A DNA stretch of 11,974 nt from Candidatus Hydrogenedentota bacterium (GTDB taxonomy: Bacteria > Hydrogenedentota > Hydrogenedentia > Hydrogenedentales > SLHB01): positions 342 through 12,315 of the forward strand of contig JAKJDA010000050.1 of NCBI GenBank assembly GCA_022706165.1. Reading direction: 5' to 3'. This document shows positions 6,389 to 11,974 of this stretch, piece by piece. Made by a program: the position numbers and the translations under genes. Numbering within the stretch: position 1 is the first letter of the stretch; each line of letters starts with the position of its first letter. The notes beneath the pieces were generated by a model. That model had not been told where the DNA came from. It was given only the letters and a program-made list of their open reading frames with translations, and searched no databases.

Positions 6389-7083
6389 ATGAACGACCTC
6401 CCCCCAGAGCCCGCCGGCGCAGCGATCGCCAAGACGATCCATGCCCCCCTTGCATCCTTCATGTTCGCCGCGGTCTACGTAGCGGTTGTATTGGCGATCG
6501 ACACGCTGGCCGCTTGGCACGTGCATTTTCTCGTCGAATGGCAGGCGTTTCGGTGGCACATTGGCACCTCTTTAAGTTCATTGCCTGGTTTCTCCTGCCG
6601 CTTCTTTTTTGCGCGAGAGATCTCGACCGGTCGTGGTTCACGTTCCACGGTTGGCGACGCGTCGACTTCATCGTGTTGGGCGTGGCGCTGGTCGGCGGCA
6701 TCGCCGCGATGATGGTTGTAGCCGTGACGCCCGGCCTGCGCGCCATCTATCCGAGTTGGGGCCAGTTCCCCTTGAGCGATCGCCTGCTCCTGGCAGGTTC
6801 GACATTGTTGTGGACTCTCTCCTGGCTTGCAGGCTGGGAATTCATGCATCGCTATTGGATGGCGCGACGCGCATTGGCCGTTTTGCCGCGTTGGGGTTGG
6901 CTGATCATTCCCGTCAGCGAAACCATCTACCACCTCCAAAAGCCCTGGCCCGAGACGCTCGCCATGTTGGCATTCAGCTTGGCGCTGACCCCTTGGGCCA
7001 TCGCCCGCCGCAACGCTCTCCTGCCTTTTACGGCGCACCTCATCATCGAACTCGAACTCATCGTCTTCCTGGCGATCGTCTGA
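6389..7083 (+). pseudogene. CPBP-family intramembrane protease-like gene, frame broken near 6554-6569
   Basis: Relatives are membrane proteins of the CAAX protease/bacteriocin-processing (CPBP) family. From ATG 6389 the first 57 residues, including a membrane helix (about 22-42), read in one frame to 6559. The remainder (from about 6568, beginning LFKFIAWFLLPLLF) reads in another frame to the stop at 7083. Joining them gives 228 residues with five or six membrane helices and family motifs GWEFMHRYW (146-154, E148 and R152; the usual first Glu of EExxxR is Trp), IYHLQKPWPE (177-186, H179) and HLIIE (214-218). The break coincides with a direct near-repeat of 8 bp; removing one copy restores a seamless frame. 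In the first frame translation would run on to 6712 with an unrelated tail. It may be a real inactivation, a phase-variable state or an assembly error. It starts 5 nt after nth. Confidence 0.75.
6554..6569 (+). repeat. 8-bp near-perfect tandem duplication at the frameshift
   Basis: TGGCACAT (6554-6561) is followed directly by TGGCACCT (6562-6569), 7 of 8 bases alike. An extra 8 bp shifts the frame exactly as observed. With one copy removed, the codons read F-R-W-H-L-F-K-F without interruption. Confidence 0.7.
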
Positions 7084-7169
7084 CCGCGCCCCGAGGAACT
7101 TCCAACGCCCCGGCCTCAGCGGTTCACGCGACCCGGATCGCTGGAGAAGGCGACCTTTCCAAAGGCCGC

Positions 7170-7198
7170 TTGACACGCGGCCCAAATTGTATTAAAAT
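7170..7198 (+). promoter_or_regulatory. near-consensus sigma70 promoter of the gntR-ABC operon
   Basis: A perfect TTGACA (7170-7175), a 17-nt spacer and TAAAAT (7193-7198, five of six) form the strongest promoter in the window. Transcription would start near 7205, about 27 nt before the gntR start. A promoter this strong fits an operon held off by a repressor. Confidence 0.8.
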
Positions 7199-7209
7199 GT
7201 TAATACAAT
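7186..7209 (+). promoter_or_regulatory. palindromic operator, probably for the GntR/YtrA repressor
   Basis: ATTGTATTAA (7186-7195) and TTAATACAAT (7200-7209) are perfect inverted arms around AATG. The palindrome covers the -10 box and the predicted transcription start, the position of a classic repressor site. GntR-family dimers, including the YtrA subfamily, bind AT-rich palindromes of GTAT...ATAC type, and the gene downstream encodes such a regulator, so autorepression is the natural reading. Binding itself is inferred. Confidence 0.75.
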
Positions 7210-7231
7210 ACTCTCAACGAAGGAGGCGCGT

Positions 7232-7636
7232 ATGCGACTGCGAATATCTCCACAAAACGGCATGCCGCTTTATCTGCAGCTCATCAGCCAGATCAAGTAC
7301 CTCATCGCGTCGGGCAGCTTGAGACCGGGCGACGAGGTCCTCCCGATCCGGGTGCTCGCGGAGCAACTCGTCATCAACCCCAATACCGTCGCGCGGGCTT
7401 ACCGCGATCTGGAAGGCGAAGGGCTGTTGACGACGCGGCGCGGCGCGGGGACCTACGTGTCGGAACGCGGATCGCCATTGGCCCGGCGCGAACGCGTGCG
7501 AATCCTGTCAGAACATGCGGACGCGCTGCTGGTTGCGGCGCGGCAGTTAGGGTTTGGGTTGGAGCAAGCGTTGGATGCGGTGCGGGACCGCGCGAAGGCC
7601 CTGGGCATGGGCCAAGGAGACACGAACCATGAGTGA
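7232..7636 (+). CDS. GntR-family transcriptional regulator, YtrA subfamily
   Basis: A small DNA-binding repressor that usually controls an adjacent ABC-2 type exporter and its own synthesis. ATG 7232 has AAGGAGG (7220-7226) 5 nt upstream; the protein has 134 residues. The winged helix spans about 10-77: MPLYLQLISQIKYLIASGSL, RPGDEVLPIRVLAEQLVINP and the recognition region NPNTVARAYRDLEGEGLLTTRRGAGTYV written here in part as NPNTVARAYRDLE. The C-terminal part is only a short helical dimerisation tail (about 80-125), which distinguishes YtrA from GntR types with a large ligand-binding domain. Its stop lies inside the start of the ATPase gene (8-nt overlap). The operator palindrome over its promoter suggests autorepression; the inducing signal, often cell-envelope stress or an antibiotic in relatives, is unknown here. 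Confidence 0.93.
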   Translation: MRLRISPQNGMPLYLQLISQIKYLIASGSLRPGDEVLPIRVLAEQLVINPNTVARAYRDLEGEGLLTTRRGAGTYVSERGSPLARRERVRILSEHADALLVAARQLGFGLEQALDAVRDRAKALGMGQGDTNHE

Positions 7637-8546
7637 GTCCGTCCACCCGATCGAAGTCAACGGCCTATCGCGAAAGTTTGGGAAAACGCAAGCGCTCGAC
7701 GGCGTCAGCCTCCGCGTGCCCAAGGGCATCGTGATGGGACTTGTCGGCGAAAACGGCGCAGGCAAGACCACGATCATTAAACACCTGCTCGGCCTGCTCA
7801 AGCCCGACGCGGGCACGGTGCGCGCATTCGGCATCGACCCCGTCCAGTCGCCGGAACAAACGCTGAATCGCATCGGATATTTGTCTGAAAACCGCGAGAT
7901 ACCGGGCTGGATGAGGGTCAGTGAGCTGATTGCCTACACGCGCGCATTCTATCCAAAGTGGGACGACGCATACGCCGCCGAACTGCTTCACGCCTTCAAA
8001 CTCGACCCGACCGCGCGCGTGAAGAACCTGAGCCGTGGTCAACGCGCCCAGGCAGCGCTGCTGATCGCGCTCGCGTATAGGCCGGAATTGCTGCTGCTCG
8101 ACGAACCGTCGTCGGGACTTGACCCGGTGGTGCGGCGCAACATTCTGACGACGATCATTCGCGGCGTCGTGAACGAAGGCCGCACCGTGCTGCTATCGTC
8201 GCACCTGCTCGATGAAGTGGAACGCATGGTCGATCACGTCGCGATGGTGCACGAGGGTCGCATCGTATTGTGCGCGCCGCTCGACGAGTTGCAGCGCCAG
8301 CACCGGCGCGTCACCGTGCGCCTCGCGACGTCCGCCAACGAACCGCCCCAACTGCCCGGCGTACTGCTTTGGGACGATATCGCGCCGATGGGCGACGGCC
8401 GCGAATGGACCGCCATCTGCAACGGCAAGACCGAGGAGTTCCGCCAAGCCGTGACGCAACTGAACGCCGAGATCGTCGAAGACAACGCCGCAACCCTGGA
8501 GGATATTTTTGTCGCCCACGTGCGTGGCGGGAAGAAGGGTGCGTAG
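7629..8546 (+). CDS. ABC transporter ATP-binding protein (YtrB/CcmA-like, ABC-2 exporter type)
   Basis: The cytoplasmic motor subunit of an exporter or membrane-stress complex; it hydrolyses ATP to drive the permease encoded downstream. ATG 7629 overlaps the gntR stop by 8 nt and gives 305 residues. Nucleotide-binding domain about 7-230: Walker A GENGAGKTT (40-48), signature LSRGQ (134-138), Walker B LLLLDE (154-159), D-loop SGLDP and switch H192 in LLSSH. The Q-loop position is filled by E87 (YLSEN), as often seen in this exporter subfamily. The last 75 residues form the accessory C-terminal region ending AATLEDIFVAHVRGGKKGA, common in this group. The overlap with gntR indicates cotranscription and coupling. 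A 194-nt gap with an inverted-repeat element separates it from the permease. The transported substrate is unknown. Confidence 0.95.
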   Translation: MSESVHPIEVNGLSRKFGKTQALDGVSLRVPKGIVMGLVGENGAGKTTIIKHLLGLLKPDAGTVRAFGIDPVQSPEQTLNRIGYLSENREIPGWMRVSELIAYTRAFYPKWDDAYAAELLHAFKLDPTARVKNLSRGQRAQAALLIALAYRPELLLLDEPSSGLDPVVRRNILTTIIRGVVNEGRTVLLSSHLLDEVERMVDHVAMVHEGRIVLCAPLDELQRQHRRVTVRLATSANEPPQLPGVLLWDDIAPMGDGREWTAICNGKTEEFRQAVTQLNAEIVEDNAATLEDIFVAHVRGGKKGA

Positions 8547-8601
8547 CCCATGCGCAGCGCAACCATAATGAGCGGACCATACAACCGCGCGAAGACCTTC
8601 T

Positions 8602-8686
8602 TTGTAGCGCCCGGTCTCCGTGCCGGGCGGTCTTGGTCTTTGTATCGGATGCGCAAGGCGCCCGGCACGGAGACCGGGCGCTACAA
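8602..8686. repeat. REPIN-like element: two inverted GTAG-type REP hairpins
   Basis: The arms 8602-8629 and 8659-8686 are perfect inverted repeats of 28 bp around a 29-nt centre (8630-8658). Each arm is itself a hairpin: CGCCCGG (8608-8614) and CCGGGCG (8623-8629) around an 8-nt loop, mirrored at 8659-8665 and 8674-8680. GTAG lies directly 5' of the left hairpin (8604-8607) and its complement CTAC at 8681-8684. A GTAG tetranucleotide beside a short palindrome, in inverted pairs, is the hallmark of REP sequences mobilised by RAYT transposases. No RAYT gene is present here, so the element would be mobilised in trans. It lies inside the operon, where its RNA would form a long hairpin. Confidence 0.85.
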
Positions 8687-8740
8687 GGACACATGGGTCC
8701 AAGATGCCGAACACAGGCTTTGAATACGTAGGAGGTTGAC

Positions 8741-10354
8741 ATGCGTACACCGACTCAAGCGCTTCTCTGGCGGCAATGGCGGATGTTGCGGTGGCCGTTC
8801 TTGGCGGTCGTTATGGGGACGCCCGCCGTGTTTGTTTGCGAATGTGCCGTTCATTCCTGGATCAAGTATCACGAATACGGCGGTTTTACGGGCGTTGCGC
8901 TGGTCATGAGCATGCTGGTATTGATGGCGATGACCTTGTCCAACGGCGCGGACGTTGGGGAACGATCCCTTGCGTTTCCGTGGGCGTTATTTGCACTGCC
9001 GCTACGCACGGCCCGCCTGGCCGCGATCGAATATCTTGGCCGCGTCGCCATCGTCGCGCTTGCCCTATTTTTGACGGTTGGCGTCGCCTTTGCTGTTGAT
9101 CGGCACGCTAATGCTACAACATCGTGGCTTCTATCGCCGTTCGTGTTCACGTCGTTGTTCGCGTTGGTCCAGGGCATTGCGTGGTGGCGCAACGGGGCCG
9201 TGGCGGCGGCGGTTGTCATGGTCGTGTGCGCGCCATTTCCTTTTGTGCGCGAGGTTGTCGCTGGAATTGTTGTAGGGTTTGCCGAAGCGTCCGCGCCGCA
9301 GCAGCTTGCGATGATGCTGTGCGCGGTTCTCGCGGGCTATTTGATCGGCCTACCCGCCGTACTGCGTGAACGGAGCGGACGTCGTCTTCAGTCGAAGGAG
9401 ATCAACCTGTCCCTGTTCCGCGCGCCCATGGCTTTCGCTTCGCCGGAACATGCGCAAGGCTGGTACGAGTGGCGCACGCGCTATGGTTGGTTGCCGAAGA
9501 TCACGCTGCTCTTTTTCGGCTTCTTTGCCTTGCTGGTGGCGCCCGCATTCGGAACCATCGCCGGAGTAGAGCCGTCCAGCCTGCTGCAGGTCATGTCGTT
9601 CATGGGGGTTTTCCTCGGGGCTATTTGGGGATTGCCCACGGCCCTATTCGTCTGGAGCGCGCTCAGTGTCCAGGAAAAATGGATTCGCCCCTCGGCCCAA
9701 AACGTCTTTGTCTTCACGCGTCCCATCCCCACGCGAACGCTTGCCCGTATACGGCTCCTTGCAGCGGCCAAAGCCTTACTCGTGAGCATAGGCGTTTTGG
9801 TTGCGGCAGTGGCGGTGTACGTGCTTCTGCTTCACCTGATTGGCGCGGCCGTCGGGGTCAAGGGGCCCTCCATACACTATTGGTTGCAGGACCTCGCCCT
9901 CATGTATGCAATGTCCGTGATGGCGCTTGCGTTCGCATACGTATGTGGCTGCTGGGCATTGATGTCGAGCGGCGCCTTCGTTATCGCCGCGGCTACGATT
10001 GGCTTGCCAATGGCGATTGTCGGGATAACAATAGACTACCCGCCCATCGTTTCCGTCATCGGGCTTTCGCTGGCGTGCGTGATTTTTTGCGTGCCAACAG
10101 CCGGTCTCTTGTTCCTTGCCCGTGCAGGCGTGCGGCGGGGCTTATGCTCGCGCACGAGCGTGGGGCTGTATTGCGCGCTCTGGGCCGGATTGGCGTTTGT
10201 TGCGGCGCGCTACGCGCCCTTCCTGTCTGGTTCGCGGCATGCCGACGTTGCCTTGCTCCTTGCTAGTGCGCTTGTGCTCATCGCCATCGCCTCGCTCCCT
10301 GTGTACCCTTTCCTCCTCGAGCCGCTGTCCCTGCACCGGCAGCGCCATCGATGA
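8741..10354 (+). CDS. large ABC-2 type permease, double-length
   Basis: The membrane subunit expected to work with the ATPase upstream. ATG 8741 has AGGAGG (8730-8735) at 5 nt; the product has 537 residues, about twice a standard ABC-2 permease half. I count roughly 12-14 hydrophobic segments (for example 17-36, 48-66, 103-120, 129-147, 188-207, 253-275, 284-306, 341-366, 383-404, 410-430, 434-460, 502-524). Two regions look alike: W10-x-x-W13-R14 leads into the first membrane block and W241-x-x-W244-R245 into the second, and FALPLRTARLA (84-94) has a counterpart FTRPIPTRTLA (325-335). This points to two permease halves joined in one chain, so one copy plus two ATPases could form the transporter. 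No signal peptide or known substrate motif is seen. It closes the gntR operon, ends 11 nt before the convergent gene, and has no clear terminator. Confidence 0.82.
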   Translation: MRTPTQALLWRQWRMLRWPFLAVVMGTPAVFVCECAVHSWIKYHEYGGFTGVALVMSMLVLMAMTLSNGADVGERSLAFPWALFALPLRTARLAAIEYLGRVAIVALALFLTVGVAFAVDRHANATTSWLLSPFVFTSLFALVQGIAWWRNGAVAAAVVMVVCAPFPFVREVVAGIVVGFAEASAPQQLAMMLCAVLAGYLIGLPAVLRERSGRRLQSKEINLSLFRAPMAFASPEHAQGWYEWRTRYGWLPKITLLFFGFFALLVAPAFGTIAGVEPSSLLQVMSFMGVFLGAIWGLPTALFVWSALSVQEKWIRPSAQNVFVFTRPIPTRTLARIRLLAAAKALLVSIGVLVAAVAVYVLLLHLIGAAVGVKGPSIHYWLQDLALMYAMSVMALAFAYVCGCWALMSSGAFVIAAATIGLPMAIVGITIDYPPIVSVIGLSLACVIFCVPTAGLLFLARAGVRRGLCSRTSVGLYCALWAGLAFVAARYAPFLSGSRHADVALLLASALVLIAIASLPVYPFLLEPLSLHRQRHR

Positions 10355-10365
10355 AGCAAAAACGC

Positions 10366-11974
10366 TCAGAACGTTTCATCCTCCAAAACGCGAATGCCCG
10401 TAATTTGCGAAAGCTTGAAACTGCGCGCGCCGCCATGCAAGTGACAATAACCGCTCACCGTCGGCGTCCGGTTCGTCAAATCCAGCGACACGGGGTTGAC
10501 CTTCCGAATGGAAGGGGTCGGCCCCCACGCCGACTGGTACGCAATCAGGATCGCATGCCGACGGGCTATGGCCTCTTCGACAATCTCCCGCACGATGCGC
10601 GGCGAATACGCCGGCAACTGCTCATCCGGTTGCGTGGGCGCATGACGTCCCTCGCGATGGTCCCCGCCCGCCGTCTTCTCCATTTCCTGTCCATGGCCAT
10701 GGCGCCGGACCCAATCCCCTACCCACGTCTCGGGCGGCTGCGTGTCGGCAAACGCCTCCCCGGCCACCATGCGAATGCCATGCTCCTTAAGCAGATTTCG
10801 GAACGACGTCGCCTGCCCTTTGCGCAGCACAAGCGTATACAACCCTAACCGCCCCTCGACCATCTGTTTGGTCGCCGCCAGTTCCAAAACGCTCTCGCAC
10901 ACGTCCGGATCGACAAAACGCACCAACGGCGCCGAACCGGAAAGCGCCGGCTCAACATCCCCCATCCACGCCCGGATTATCAAACGGAATCGCGCGGGCA
11001 AAGGCTCCTCGCTCACCGCCTCCAGCTGCGCCGCCACAAGCGACCAATCATCCATCGCCCCAATCTTGCGTTGCGACAGTCGCACCGTCACCCCTCCGGA
11101 AGCGTCCGTCTCAAGATCAGCGATATCGCCCAGCATCGACCTCAGAAACAAATGACTCTTCTCCCAGGGAACCCGGAACTGAAACCCCTTCTCGGGCCTC
11201 ATGAAACGCCGCAACGGCTGCCGATAGTCCACCCGAACGCTCACCTCCCGAGGCGGCTCCGTCATCAATACAAAACGATCGCCCACCAACCGCGCTCCGG
11301 GAATCGCCGCCGCCTGCTTGGCCGCCTGCGGCGTCGGATACTCCGCCACATCGCACCGGCTCCGAATCACCAACGACTCCAGCCGGCGCTCCCACGTCGC
11401 AACCTGCCGATGCACATTCTCCGGAATGGGCTTCATCGCATACCGGCCCAACATCCGCATGAAATCGGCCGCGGACATGTTCGAGCGCGCCCCGCGATAC
11501 AACGCCTCCTTCGTCAATTTGTACGTGCTGACAGGACCGCCGCGCACTCGCTCGCAAAACGTGTCCAACTTGCGCCGAAGCTCCGGCGTGCATCGATCCA
11601 TGTACAGCAGCACCTCGAAATCCGGCTGAACCACCAGCGCACGTCCATCGACCAAGTCCGCCTCATCCGGGCACGCGCCCACGCCCAAGGCATAACGGCC
11701 CAAGGGAGTCACCCGAAACGCTTCGCCGCCCCGGGAAATATCCACCATATCCAGGTCCCGCAATAACGACGTGATCATCCACGAGAACAACCGCGTCTCA
11801 TGCGTTTGCCACGAACGCTCCTGCCACGCGTGCGACGCATCGTGCGCCTGCGACTGAATCGCGCGCCACCGCGCTTCCAAAAACAACACGTTGCGGTCCA
11901 TGTGGTACGCCGCATGAATGAAATCCGCGATGCGATGCCACGCCCCCTCCGCCTGCCCGCGAAGAATCGCCGCC
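10366..11974 (-). CDS. XPB/Ssl2-like helicase-associated protein with C-terminal WYL-like domain, 5' end outside the window
   Basis: The frame is open to the right edge, 24 codons beyond the ATG at 11901-11899, with no ribosome binding site there, so the true start lies outside. Numbering from that ATG (511 residues): a winged-helix-like stretch at about 28-75 (ending FRVTPLGRYALG), then the helicase-associated region of about 87-175 with ALVVQPDFEVLLYM and YKLTKEALYRG, typical of the XPB N-terminal-like family (Helicase_C_3), a long middle part of unclear fold (180-400) including RLGLYTLVLRKGQA, a polar linker (400-432), and a WYL-like domain (433-511) with IVREIVEEAIARRHAILIAY and GYCHLHGGARSFKLSQI. 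WYL domains are thought to bind nucleic acid or nucleotide-like ligands. Relatives without WYL are often encoded beside an XPB-type helicase; any such partner would be off the right edge. The role is probably in DNA repair or nucleic-acid sensing, by inference. Confidence 0.78.
   Translation of the reverse strand, partial: AAILRGQAEGAWHRIADFIHAAYHMDRNVLFLEARWRAIQSQAHDASHAWQERSWQTHETRLFSWMITSLLRDLDMVDISRGGEAFRVTPLGRYALGVGACPDEADLVDGRALVVQPDFEVLLYMDRCTPELRRKLDTFCERVRGGPVSTYKLTKEALYRGARSNMSAADFMRMLGRYAMKPIPENVHRQVATWERRLESLVIRSRCDVAEYPTPQAAKQAAAIPGARLVGDRFVLMTEPPREVSVRVDYRQPLRRFMRPEKGFQFRVPWEKSHLFLRSMLGDIADLETDASGGVTVRLSQRKIGAMDDWSLVAAQLEAVSEEPLPARFRLIIRAWMGDVEPALSGSAPLVRFVDPDVCESVLELAATKQMVEGRLGLYTLVLRKGQATSFRNLLKEHGIRMVAGEAFADTQPPETWVGDWVRRHGHGQEMEKTAGGDHREGRHAPTQPDEQLPAYSPRIVREIVEEAIARRHAILIAYQSAWGPTPSIRKVNPVSLDLTNRTPTVSGYCHLHGGARSFKLSQITGIRVLEDETF

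Noticed and set aside
6605..6610. T6 run as a programmed -1 frameshift site for the CPBP gene
   Set aside because: The family-like sequence (KFIAWFLLPLL) is already in the second frame before this run, so the frame change must occur upstream, at or near the 8-bp duplication.
7084..7169. Terminator or small gene between the CPBP gene and the gntR promoter
   Set aside because: Only a short CCTTT/AAAGG dyad (7154-7165) with a 2-nt loop is seen; no U-tract and no open frame with a ribosome binding site.
9469..10266. 265-codon frame in the permease region, second frame of the plus strand
   Set aside because: Sits inside the permease coding sequence, which has the ribosome binding site and the membrane-helix pattern; this product has no domain and shadow-like composition.
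10350..10380. Possible bidirectional terminator between the convergent permease and helicase-associated genes (GATGAA ... TTCATC)
   Set aside because: Only six outer base pairs with a long interrupted middle and no U-tract; too weak to annotate.
1..11974. CRISPR array, tRNA, rRNA, transposase or prophage genes
   Set aside because: No regularly spaced direct repeats, cloverleaf, rRNA-like stretch or transposase/integrase motif was found on either strand; the only mobile-type sequence is the REPIN-like pair.

Overview
The window is GC-rich bacterial DNA, densely packed with genes and carrying ordinary bacterial start signals (AGGAG-type ribosome binding sites, sigma70-like promoters, ATGA/GTGA gene overlaps). 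It has no rRNA or tRNA and no decisive taxonomic marker. The mix of a REP-type palindrome pair, a NarL-type sensor pair and an XPB-like helicase-associated protein would suit an uncultivated environmental lineage, but I cannot name the phylum.

Layout. (1) 1-246, minus strand: the N-terminus of a DPM1-like GT2 glycosyltransferase, read leftward from a TTG start. (2) 247-382: a compact divergent regulatory region in which the -35 boxes of two opposed promoters overlap. The leader of the rightward transcript can fold over the ribosome binding site of the next gene. (3) 383-3198: a small heat-shock protein and the LonA protease, coupled by a 4-nt ATGA overlap, so a holdase and an ATP-dependent protease form one proteostasis operon. 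Lon carries a 14-residue tandem duplication in its ATPase module. A perfect 13-bp hairpin spans the lon stop codon. (4) 3314-5580: a membrane-bound NarL-family histidine kinase and its LuxR-type response regulator, coupled by a GTGA overlap. (5) 5706-7083: endonuclease III, then 5 nt later a CPBP intramembrane-protease-like gene whose frame is broken at an 8-bp near-perfect tandem duplication. (6) 7170-10354: a YtrA-type GntR repressor, an ABC ATPase (8-nt overlap) and a 537-residue double-length ABC-2 type permease. They are driven by a near-consensus promoter whose -10 lies inside a 10+10 bp palindrome, presumably the repressor's own operator. A REPIN-like pair of inverted GTAG hairpins sits between ATPase and permease. 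(7) 10366-11974, minus strand: a gene running off the right edge, combining an XPB/Ssl2-like helicase-associated region with a C-terminal WYL-like domain.

Most genes are recognisable families in ordinary operons, and I see no complete new multi-gene system. The points most worth following are the hsp20 leader (possible RNA thermometer plus shared promoter region), the Lon duplication, the REPIN inside the ABC operon, the operator palindrome, the frameshifted CPBP gene and the helicase-associated/WYL fusion.
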